From assembly GCF_900112605.1 (NCBI RefSeq), contig NZ_FOMJ01000006.1:143178-207177 (forward strand): a stretch of DNA of 64,000 nt, read 5' to 3'. The position numbers and the translations under genes were made by a program. The notes under the pieces are model-generated. The model had not been told where the DNA came from. It worked only from the letters and a program-made list of their open reading frames with translations, and searched no databases. Shown here one piece after another: positions 50,192 to 57,472 of the stretch. Each line of letters begins with the position of its first letter. Position 1 is the first letter of the stretch. Origin of the DNA: Thiohalospira halophila DSM 15071. GTDB taxonomy: Bacteria; Pseudomonadota; Gammaproteobacteria; Thiohalospirales; Thiohalospiraceae.

Positions 50192-50208
50192 GCCGGGCGA
50201 GGCCCGGC
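50192..50208 (+). other. Intercistronic hairpin between cytochrome b561 and yceI
   Basis: GCCGGGC-GAG-GCCCGGC, a perfect 7-bp stem with a 3-nt loop, in the 72-nt gap. Flanked by repeated GAGCAAC and ACGAGCG strings. It could stabilise the upstream mRNA or give partial termination that sets the b561/YceI ratio. Confidence 0.5.
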
Positions 50209-50235
50209 ATACCACAACGAGCGAGGAGCACGACC

Positions 50236-50853
50236 ATGACCACCAACCGCACCCGGAACACCCTCCTGGGCACCACCCTGGCCACCGCCGTCCTCGGCAC
50301 CCTGGCCCTGGCGCCGACCACGGCCCTGGCCGAGAAGGAGCAGTACGTCCTCGACACCGATGGCCAGCACGCCTTCGTCCAGTGGCGGATCCAGCACCTG
50401 GGCTACAGCTGGCTCTACGGCCGGTTCAACGACTTCGGCGGCGAGTTCACCTACGACACCGAGAACCCGGAGAACTCCTCCATCGAGGTGAACATCGACA
50501 CCACCTCCATCGACTCCAACCACGCCGAGCGCGACAAGCACCTGCGCGGCGAGGAGTTCTTCCACGTGGACGAATACCCCGAGGCGCGCTTCGTCAGCAC
50601 CAACATCCGCGGCATGGGCGACGGCAACGAGACCTTCACCATCGTCGGCGACCTGACCCTCAAGGGCGTCACCAAGGAGGTGGAGATCGAGGCCGAAGAG
50701 GTGGGCCACGGCAAGGACCCGTGGGGCGGCTACCGTCGCGGCTTCCAGGGCACCACCGAGATCCGCCTCAAGGACTTCAACATCGACTACGATCTGGGCC
50801 CGGCCTCGCGCACCGCGGAGCTGGAGCTCGCCATCGAGGGGATCCGCCAGTAG
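50236..50853 (+). CDS. yceI: Periplasmic YceI-family protein (second copy)
   Basis: 205 aa: signal peptide ending TTALAE, YceI barrel with YVLDTDGQHAFVQWRIQHLGYSWLYG-type start, SIDSNHAERDKHLRGEEFFHV and DFNIDYDLGPASRTAELELA. Thought to bind polyprenyl quinone-like ligands, which fits its cytochrome b561 partner. More YceI-typical than the copy at 38455. Nine nt upstream of the pirin gene. Confidence 0.94.
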   Translation: MTTNRTRNTLLGTTLATAVLGTLALAPTTALAEKEQYVLDTDGQHAFVQWRIQHLGYSWLYGRFNDFGGEFTYDTENPENSSIEVNIDTTSIDSNHAERDKHLRGEEFFHVDEYPEARFVSTNIRGMGDGNETFTIVGDLTLKGVTKEVEIEAEEVGHGKDPWGGYRRGFQGTTEIRLKDFNIDYDLGPASRTAELELAIEGIRQ

Positions 50854-50861
50854 GAGGCGCC

Positions 50862-51731
50862 ATGAACCAAAGACCGGTCGTCCGCCAGGTAGCGGCCCGG
50901 TCCCTGCAGGAGGGGGCCGGCGTCCGGGTCCACCGGACGCTGGGCACCCCCGAATGCCGGAACCTGGATCCCTTCCTGATGCTGGACCGCTTCGAGAGCG
51001 ATGACCCCGAGGACTACGGCGCCGGCTTCCCGGACCATCCCCATCGGGGCTTCATCACCTTCACCTACATGCTCGACGGCCACATGGCCCACGGCGACAG
51101 CATGGGCAACCGGGGTCGCCTGGATCCCGGCGGGGCGCAGTGGATGAAGGCCGCCAGCGGCGTCATCCACTCGGAGATGCCGCGCCAGGAGGCCGGCCTC
51201 ATGCGCGGCTTCCAGCTCTGGATCAACCTGCCGGTGGCGGAGAAGATGGCCGCCCCGGACTACCAGGAGATCCAGCCGGACTCCGTCCCCCTGGTCGAGG
51301 CCGACGGTGCCCGCGTGCGCGTGCTCATCGGCCCCTGCCAGCTGGGAGACCAGTCGGCCACCGGCCCGGTGGTCGACCCGCACACGGACGTCCGCTACCT
51401 GGATATCGCCCTGGAGCCGGGGGCCACCCTCGAGCAGGCCCTGCCGGCGGGCCACCACGCCTTCGCCTTCGTCTTCGAGGGCTCGGCCACCGTGGCCGGG
51501 GAGGCCGTGGCCACCGACCACCTGGCCCTCCTGGGCGACGGCGAGGGGGTGACGGTGACCGCCGGGGACAACGGCGCCCGCCTGCTGCTGGTGGCCGGCG
51601 CCCCGCTGCGCGAGCCGGTGGTCCAGCACGGGCCCTTCGTCATGGACAGCCGCGAGGCCATCCAGGAGGCCTTCGACGACTTCCGCGCCGGCCGGCTGGT
51701 GCGCGAGCGCGCCGGCTTCCACGAGACCTGA
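50862..51731 (+). CDS. Pirin family protein
   Basis: 289-aa bicupin. N-terminal metal site FPDHPHRGFITFTYMLDGHMAHGDS with His and Glu/His ligands, QWMKAASGVIHSEMPRQ, then a C-terminal cupin. Bacterial pirins include quercetinase-like dioxygenases and redox-sensitive regulators; the exact activity is unknown. TAGGAGG directly upstream, coupled to yceI. Confidence 0.93.
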   Translation: MNQRPVVRQVAARSLQEGAGVRVHRTLGTPECRNLDPFLMLDRFESDDPEDYGAGFPDHPHRGFITFTYMLDGHMAHGDSMGNRGRLDPGGAQWMKAASGVIHSEMPRQEAGLMRGFQLWINLPVAEKMAAPDYQEIQPDSVPLVEADGARVRVLIGPCQLGDQSATGPVVDPHTDVRYLDIALEPGATLEQALPAGHHAFAFVFEGSATVAGEAVATDHLALLGDGEGVTVTAGDNGARLLLVAGAPLREPVVQHGPFVMDSREAIQEAFDDFRAGRLVRERAGFHET

Positions 51732-51772
51732 GCCGAGTTCTCAAACAAGCACCGCGAGAGGAGAACCGCCCC

Positions 51773-52366
51773 GTGTGGGATGACCGCTATTCCGATACCG
51801 ACTTCGCCTACGGCACCGCGCCCAACGCCTTCCTGGCCGAGGAGGTTCACCGGCTGCCGCCGGAGGGCCCCATCCTCTGCCTGGCCGAGGGCGAGGGGCG
51901 CAACGCCGTCTGGCTGGCCGAGCAGGGCTACGCCGTGACCGCCGTGGACGGCTCCTCGGTGGGGCTGGAGAAGGCCACGAAGCTGGCCCGGGAGCGCGGC
52001 GTCGCCATCGAGTGCGTCTGCTCCGACCTGGCCCACTACACCATCGAGCCCGGGAAGTGGGCCGGGATCGTCTCCATCTTCGGCCACCTCCCGGCCGATC
52101 TGCGCCCCCGGGTCCACCAGCAGGTGGCCGAGGGGCTCATGCCCGGCGGCACCCTCCTCCTGGAGGCCTACACCCCGCAGCAGCTGGCCTACGGCACCGG
52201 CGGGCCGCCGGTGGAGGAGATGATGATGGACCTGGCCCGCCTGGAGTCCGAACTCCCCGGCCTGGAGTTCGACGTGGCCCGGGAGATCGAGCGGGAGGTC
52301 ATCGAGGGCAAGTACCACACCGGCGCCGGCCACGTGGTCCAGCTGGTCGCCCGTCGACCGGTCTGA
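51773..52366 (+). CDS. Class I SAM-dependent methyltransferase, TehB-like
   Basis: 197 aa. SAM motif ILCLAEGEGRNAVWLAEQG, then VTAVDGSSVGLEKATKLA and PGGTLLLEAYTPQQL. N-terminal WDDRYSDTDFAYGTAPNAFL is typical of the TehB/thiopurine-methyltransferase-like group. Substrate unknown. GTG at 51773 preceded by GAGAGGAG; 41 nt after pirin. Confidence 0.87.
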   Translation: MWDDRYSDTDFAYGTAPNAFLAEEVHRLPPEGPILCLAEGEGRNAVWLAEQGYAVTAVDGSSVGLEKATKLARERGVAIECVCSDLAHYTIEPGKWAGIVSIFGHLPADLRPRVHQQVAEGLMPGGTLLLEAYTPQQLAYGTGGPPVEEMMMDLARLESELPGLEFDVAREIEREVIEGKYHTGAGHVVQLVARRPV

Positions 52367-52459
52367 CCCCCGGTGCCACGGCCGGACTGGTCTCCCCGGC
52401 GGTGGCGATCCAGACTGGGGCCATGACACGTCCCACGCCAGATCGGCCCGGCTGATCCC

Positions 52460-53662
52460 GTGACCGAGCCGGGCCCCCTCTTCGATATCGGCCTGCTGCT
52501 GGCCGTCGGCATGGTCGCCGGGCTCATCGCGGCCCGCTTCGGCCTGCCGCGGGTGGCGGGCTACGTCCTGGCCGGCGTGGCCTTCTCCCCGGGGCTGCTG
52601 GGGGAAGCGCTGCGGCTGGAGGTCGCCGCCTGGTCGCCGCCGCTCACCGATGCCGCCCTGGGCATCATCGCCTACCTGGTGGGCGGCTCCATCACCACCG
52701 GCCAGCTCCGGCGCATGGGCCGGCTCATCGTCACCACCACCCTGGGCGAGAGCCTGGGCTCGGTGCTGCTGGTGGGCCTTACCCTCTCCGCCCTGCTCTG
52801 GTTTACCGGGGCGGAATCCCTCTCCCTGGCCCTGGCGCTGGCCTCGGTGGCCGGGACCACCGCCCCCGCCGCCACCGTGGCGGTGATGCACCAGTACCGC
52901 GCCGACGGGCCGCTGACCCGGACCCTGCTGGGCGTGGTGGCGCTGGACGACGCCCTGGGCATCATCGTCTTCTCCCTCGCCCTGGTCCTGCTCACCGGCA
53001 GCTCCCTGGTGGGCGCCGGCGAGCGGGCCGCCATGGAGATCGGCGGGGCGCTGGCCCTGGGCGGGCTCGGCGGCTGGCTCCTGGCGCGCTTCGCCCACCT
53101 GTTGCGGGAGGACAGCCTGCGGCTGCCGGTGGTCCTGGCCGCGCTGCTGCTGGTCCTGGGAGTGGCCTCGGCCGTGGGCGCCTCCGCCCTGCTGGCGAGC
53201 CTGACCCTGGGCTTCGCCGCCCGCCACTTCCAGCGCTCCGGCGGCGAGCGCCTCTTCGCCCCGCTGGAGGCGATGGAGGAGGCGGTCTTCCTGATCTTCT
53301 TCACCGTGGCCGGCAGCCACTTCCAGCCGGGGATCTTCGCCGCCCACCCCGAGCTGGTGGCCGGCTACGTCCTCGCCCGCCTGGCCGGCAAGACCAGCGG
53401 GGCCTTCCTGGGGGCACGGCTAGGCGGGGCCCCGCCGGTGGTCTCGCGCTGGATCGGCTTCGGCCTGGCGCCCCAGGCCGGCGTCGCCGTGGGCCTGGCG
53501 CTGACCCTGGCCGAGCGGCCCGCCTTTGGCGAGGCCGGCGACATCGTGGTGAACGTCATCCTGGCCTCCGTCCTGGTCAACGAGGTCATCGGCCCGCTGG
53601 CCGCCTCGCTGGCCCTGCGCCGGGCGGGCGAGGCCGGCGAGGCCCCCAACGGGGAGGATTGA
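52460..53662 (+). CDS. Kef-type (CPA2) cation:proton antiporter, membrane domain only
   Basis: 400 aa, about 11-12 membrane segments (LLLAVGMVAGLIAARFGLPRVAGYVLAGVAFSPGLLG at the start). The conserved acidic site appears in VALDDALGIIVFSLALVLL. It lacks the C-terminal RCK/TrkA-N nucleotide domain of KefB/C. A separate CBS protein is encoded 2 nt downstream and may be its regulator. Na+ or K+ extrusion would suit a halophile. GTG start. Confidence 0.9.
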   Translation: MTEPGPLFDIGLLLAVGMVAGLIAARFGLPRVAGYVLAGVAFSPGLLGEALRLEVAAWSPPLTDAALGIIAYLVGGSITTGQLRRMGRLIVTTTLGESLGSVLLVGLTLSALLWFTGAESLSLALALASVAGTTAPAATVAVMHQYRADGPLTRTLLGVVALDDALGIIVFSLALVLLTGSSLVGAGERAAMEIGGALALGGLGGWLLARFAHLLREDSLRLPVVLAALLLVLGVASAVGASALLASLTLGFAARHFQRSGGERLFAPLEAMEEAVFLIFFTVAGSHFQPGIFAAHPELVAGYVLARLAGKTSGAFLGARLGGAPPVVSRWIGFGLAPQAGVAVGLALTLAERPAFGEAGDIVVNVILASVLVNEVIGPLAASLALRRAGEAGEAPNGED

Positions 53663-53664
53663 AC

Positions 53665-54096
53665 ATGCGCACCGACGAATGGCTCCGCGACCACCCCCGG
53701 GACCCGCTGCTGGTCCCCCACGACGCGCCGACGGCCGAGGCCGCCGCCCGGCTGCTGGAGGACGGCCACCGCGACCTCTTCGTCACCGACGACCAGGGCC
53801 GCGTCTGCGGCCACATCGGCCACCTGCGCATCGCCCGGCTATTGCTGGCCGAGCAGCGCCCCCGCCTCTCCCGACGCCACCTGCTGGAGCGGGTGGCCGG
53901 GGGCACCGCCGCCGACCTCATGGAGCGCCACTTCGCCCACGCCGGCCCCGACGAGGCCCTGGAGGACGTCATCCACCGCCTCCTCGACCACGATCAGGAC
54001 GAGCTGGCCATCCTGGCCGACGACCATCGGCCCCTGGGCGCCATCGACCTCACCGCCGTCCTGCGCGCGCGCCTGGCGGAGGACGGGGGAGACTGA
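53665..54096 (+). CDS. Tandem CBS-domain protein
   Basis: 143 aa with two CBS motifs: about 10-62 (LLVPHDAPTAEAAARLLEDGHRDLFVTDDQGRVCGHIG) and about 80-138 (TAADLMERHFAHAGPDEALEDVIHRLLDHDQDELAILAD). CBS pairs bind adenine nucleotides or sense ionic strength. ATG 53665 is 7 nt after GGGGAGG and 2 nt after the antiporter stop, so it is probably a detached regulatory domain of that transporter. Confidence 0.87.
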   Translation: MRTDEWLRDHPRDPLLVPHDAPTAEAAARLLEDGHRDLFVTDDQGRVCGHIGHLRIARLLLAEQRPRLSRRHLLERVAGGTAADLMERHFAHAGPDEALEDVIHRLLDHDQDELAILADDHRPLGAIDLTAVLRARLAEDGGD

Positions 54097-54106
54097 ACCG
54101 GCGGCC

Positions 54107-55210
54107 TCAGCCGTTACCGGGGAGGAAGGGGTAGTCGGTGTAGCCGCGCTCGTCGCCGCCGTAGAAGGTGGACTCGTCCCACTCGTTGAGCGGGGCGCCC
54201 TGACGGAAGCGCTCGGGGAGGTCGGGGTTGGCGATGAAGGGCCGGCCAAAGGTGACGAGATCGCAACGCCCCGCCCGGATCCGCTCCCGGGCCTCGTCGG
54301 CGGTATAGGCGCCGTTGCCGATGTAGGTCCGGCTGAAGGCGCCCCGGATGGCGTCGATGACCGGCTCCGGCCGGCCGCCGGCATGGTTGCCCTGGAAGCT
54401 GTCCTCCACCACCTCGATGTAGGCCGGCCCCCGTTCCTCCAGCGCCCGGGCGAGGACGGTGTAGGTATCCACCGGGTCCTCGTCACGCATGCCGTTGAAA
54501 CTGCCGGTGGGGCTCACGCGCAGCCCGGTTCGCTCGGTCCCCCAGACCTCCATGACGGCGTCCAGGACCTCCAGGGCCAGCCGGGCACGGTTGGCCGCGC
54601 CGCCGCCGTAGGCGTCGGTGCGCCGGTTGCTGTCACTGCGCAGGAACTGGTCCAGGAGGTAGCCGTTGGCGGCGTGGATCTCCACGCCGTCGAACCCGGC
54701 CTCGCGGGCGTTCTCCGCCCCGGCCCGGAACTGGTCGATGATCCCGGGGATCTCCTCGGTCTCCAGGGCGCGGGGCTCCAGGACGTCCACCATCCCCGAT
54801 TCGGCGCTGACAAAGACCATGGCCCCCTCCGGCTGAATGGCCGAGGGCGCCACCGGCCGCTCGCCGCCGGGCTGCAGCTCCGGCCGGGAGATCCGGCCCA
54901 CATGCCAGAGCTGGGCGTAGATCCGCCCGCCCGCGGCGTGCACCGCCTCGGTGACCCGCTGCCAGCCCCGGATCTGCTCATCCGAGTGGATCCCCGGGGT
55001 GAAGGCGTAGCCCTTGCCCTGGGGCGAGACCTGAGTGGCCTCGCTGAAGATCAACCCGGCCCCGGCGCGCTGGCGGTAGTACTCGGCCATGAGCTCCGTG
55101 GGCACATCCCCCTCCCCGGCCCGGGACCGGGTCAGGGGGGACATGAGCACGCGGTTGGGCAGCTCCAGGTCGCCCAGGGTGCAGGGCTGAAAGAGGGGAT
55201 CATCGGTCAT
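54107..55210 (-). CDS. nemA: Old yellow enzyme family alkene reductase
   Basis: 367-aa FMN-dependent NAD(P)H:enoate reductase. NRVLMSPLTRSRA at the N-terminus, the substrate His/Asn pair in EIHAANGYLLDQFLR, RTDAYGGGAANRARL, and FMN-binding CDLVTFGRPFIANPDLPERF. Reduces activated alkenes and nitro compounds; the symbol reflects the closest E. coli-type relative and not proven specificity. Confidence 0.92.
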   Translation of the reverse strand: MTDDPLFQPCTLGDLELPNRVLMSPLTRSRAGEGDVPTELMAEYYRQRAGAGLIFSEATQVSPQGKGYAFTPGIHSDEQIRGWQRVTEAVHAAGGRIYAQLWHVGRISRPELQPGGERPVAPSAIQPEGAMVFVSAESGMVDVLEPRALETEEIPGIIDQFRAGAENAREAGFDGVEIHAANGYLLDQFLRSDSNRRTDAYGGGAANRARLALEVLDAVMEVWGTERTGLRVSPTGSFNGMRDEDPVDTYTVLARALEERGPAYIEVVEDSFQGNHAGGRPEPVIDAIRGAFSRTYIGNGAYTADEARERIRAGRCDLVTFGRPFIANPDLPERFRQGAPLNEWDESTFYGGDERGYTDYPFLPGNG

Positions 55211-55310
55211 GCAGTCGCTCCCGGAAGGGGGTGGTCCAGATGGGGTCGGCCCGACGGGCCGCCCTCCCAGAATAGTACGGCCGGGCCCCGTTCGCCGAAT
55301 CCGTCGCGAG

Positions 55311-56909
55311 TCAGGTGCCCCAGGGGGGCCGGGCCCCCTCCACCCGATACTCCCGCTGCAGGGAGCGCAGGAGGCTGAAGCAGGCAAAGACCAGGATCAC
55401 CGCCACTGGAAGGCCGGCCGCGATGGAGCCGGTCTGCAGGCTGGCCAGGGCCTGCTCGCCCCCGACCACCAGCAGCGTGGCGGCCACCGCCCCCTCCAGG
55501 ATCCCCCAGATGACCCGCTGGCGCTTGGGCGAGCGGGTACTCCCCCGGGAGATCAGCGCATCCACCACGTGGGTCCCCGAATCCGAGGAGGTGACGAAGT
55601 AGGTGGCGATGAGCAGGGTCGCCACCGCCGAGGCCAGCGTCGGCCACGGCAGCTCCGCCAGGGTGACGTAGAGGGCGGTGGTCGTGTCCTCGGCCACCGC
55701 GGCGGCGATCCCGGCCTCACCGCCGAAGAGCTCCAGGTGCAGCGCCGTCCCGCCGAAGGTCGCCATCCACAGCCCCACGAAGAGGCTCGGCAGGGCCAGG
55801 ACGCCGACGATGAACTCGCGAATGGTCCGCCCCCGGGAGACCCGGGCGATGAAGATCCCCACGAAGGGGGACCAGGCGATCCACCAGGCCCAGTAGAACA
55901 TGGTCCAGTCCTTCTGCCAGGTGGAGCCACCCACGGCGTCGGCGGTAAGGCTGAGCTCGATGAGCTGCTGGAGATAACCGCCGGTGGCATCGAGGAAGAA
56001 GCGGATGATGAACAGGGTCGGCCCGGCGAGCAGCACGAACCCCAGCAGGGTGAGCGCGAGCCCCAGGTTGAAGACGGAGAGCCACTTGAGCCCCCGGTCC
56101 AGCCCGGAGATCACCGACAGCACTGCGATGGTGGTGATAACCCCGATGAGCCCCACCTGGTGCCAGTGGGAGACCGGCATCCCCACCAGGGTATGCAGGC
56201 CGGTATTGAGCTGCATGACCCCCAGGCCCAGGGAGGTGGCCAGACCGAAGAGGGTTCCGAAGACGGCCAGGACGTCGATGACGTGGCCGAAGGGGCCGTA
56301 GATCCGGTTGCCCAGCAGGGGGAAGAAGATGGAGCGGATGGTCAGCGGCAGCTGGTAGCGGAAGCTGAAATAGGCCACCGACAGCCCCAGGACCACGTAG
56401 ACCGCCCAGGCATGGAGCCCCCAGTGGAAGAAGGCGTAGACCATGGCCTGCTCGGCCGCTGCCGGGGTCCCGCCCTCGCCGGCCGGTGGATTCTGGTAGT
56501 GGAGGATGGGCTCGGCCACGCTCCAGAAGACCAGGCCGATCCCCATGCCGGCGCTGAAGAGCATGGAGAACCAGGCGACGAAGCCGAAGCGCGGCGCCTC
56601 GTCCGGCGAACCCAGCCGGATCCGGCCGTAGCGGCTGAGCCCCAGCCAGATCAGGAAGGCGAGGAAGAAGGTCACCACCACCAGGTACAGCCAGCCCAGG
56701 TACTCGGTGATGAAACCCTGGATGCTGGAAAAGACCCGGTTGGCCTGTTCCGGCAGGAGGACCCCGTAGAATACGAAGGCGAGGATCACCCCGGCGGAGG
56801 CGGTGAAGACCGCCGGGTTCACCGTGGCGAAGAAGGCGCGGAACCAGGCGAGCGGGCCGGTCTTCGCTTCGGCCGGCGGCCCGGGTGGCGGGGTCTCCGG
56901 CTCACTCAT
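55311..56909 (-). CDS. BCCT-family betaine/carnitine/choline-type transporter
   Basis: 532 aa with 12 membrane segments. BCCT signature GMGIGLVFWSVAEPILHYQNPP and the substrate-box WTMFYWAWWIAWSPFVGIFIARVSRGRTIREF. Short tails (about 25 N-terminal and 15 C-terminal residues), unlike BetP with its long sensor tail. Na+-coupled compatible-solute uptake is the likely role in a halophile. Its start overlaps the PEBP gene by 8 bp. Confidence 0.95.
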   Translation of the reverse strand: MSEPETPPPGPPAEAKTGPLAWFRAFFATVNPAVFTASAGVILAFVFYGVLLPEQANRVFSSIQGFITEYLGWLYLVVVTFFLAFLIWLGLSRYGRIRLGSPDEAPRFGFVAWFSMLFSAGMGIGLVFWSVAEPILHYQNPPAGEGGTPAAAEQAMVYAFFHWGLHAWAVYVVLGLSVAYFSFRYQLPLTIRSIFFPLLGNRIYGPFGHVIDVLAVFGTLFGLATSLGLGVMQLNTGLHTLVGMPVSHWHQVGLIGVITTIAVLSVISGLDRGLKWLSVFNLGLALTLLGFVLLAGPTLFIIRFFLDATGGYLQQLIELSLTADAVGGSTWQKDWTMFYWAWWIAWSPFVGIFIARVSRGRTIREFIVGVLALPSLFVGLWMATFGGTALHLELFGGEAGIAAAVAEDTTTALYVTLAELPWPTLASAVATLLIATYFVTSSDSGTHVVDALISRGSTRSPKRQRVIWGILEGAVAATLLVVGGEQALASLQTGSIAAGLPVAVILVFACFSLLRSLQREYRVEGARPPWGT

Positions 56910-57384
56910 CGCCGGGCGCCCCTTCCCCCCCGGCCTCGTCGATGTAGTTCTCGTAGACCCCGGTCAGCTCCGCCTCCGCCAGGATGCGGCCGTCCACGGC
57001 GCGATTGAACTCGGACCGCGTCGCCCCCTCGGCCAGTGCCAGCTCCCCGTCCAGTGCCAGCACGCGGAATCGGTAATGGTGGCGCCCCTCCGGCGGATTG
57101 GGGCCGGTATACCCCACCTCGCCGAAGCTGTCCGTCCCCAGCCGGACCCCCTCCGGCAGGGCGCTCGCGTCCAGGTGACCCGTCTCCGGCGGGATGTTCC
57201 AGGCGAGCCAGTGGGTCACCTCTGCACCCAGGGGTGAGTCCTGGTCCTCGATGACCACCGCCAGGCTGCGCGCCTGGGCCGGCACCTCCCGGAACTCCAG
57301 GGGCGGGAGTTCATTGTGATTCACCGGCGTGTAGCGCGCCGGAATGGTCTCGCCATCGTCGAAGGCCGGGCTGGTCAGGCGCAT
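56902..57384 (-). CDS. YbhB/YbcL-family (PEBP/RKIP-like) protein
   Basis: 160 aa. PEBP core: NELPPLEFREVPAQARSLAVVIEDQDSP, THWLAWNIPPETGHL and GYTGPNPPEGRHHYRFRVLALD. No signal peptide, so cytoplasmic like YbhB. Function in bacteria unclear. First gene of the PEBP-BCCT pair. Confidence 0.93.
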   Translation of the reverse strand: MRLTSPAFDDGETIPARYTPVNHNELPPLEFREVPAQARSLAVVIEDQDSPLGAEVTHWLAWNIPPETGHLDASALPEGVRLGTDSFGEVGYTGPNPPEGRHHYRFRVLALDGELALAEGATRSEFNRAVDGRILAEAELTGVYENYIDEAGGEGAPGDE

Positions 57385-57472
57385 GCTGCCTCCTGCGCGG
57401 ATGCGGTCCGGCCCTTGAGCATACCTCCTGCTCCGCCTCCGCCAAAGGGGAACCCAAGGATCCCCGATATCC

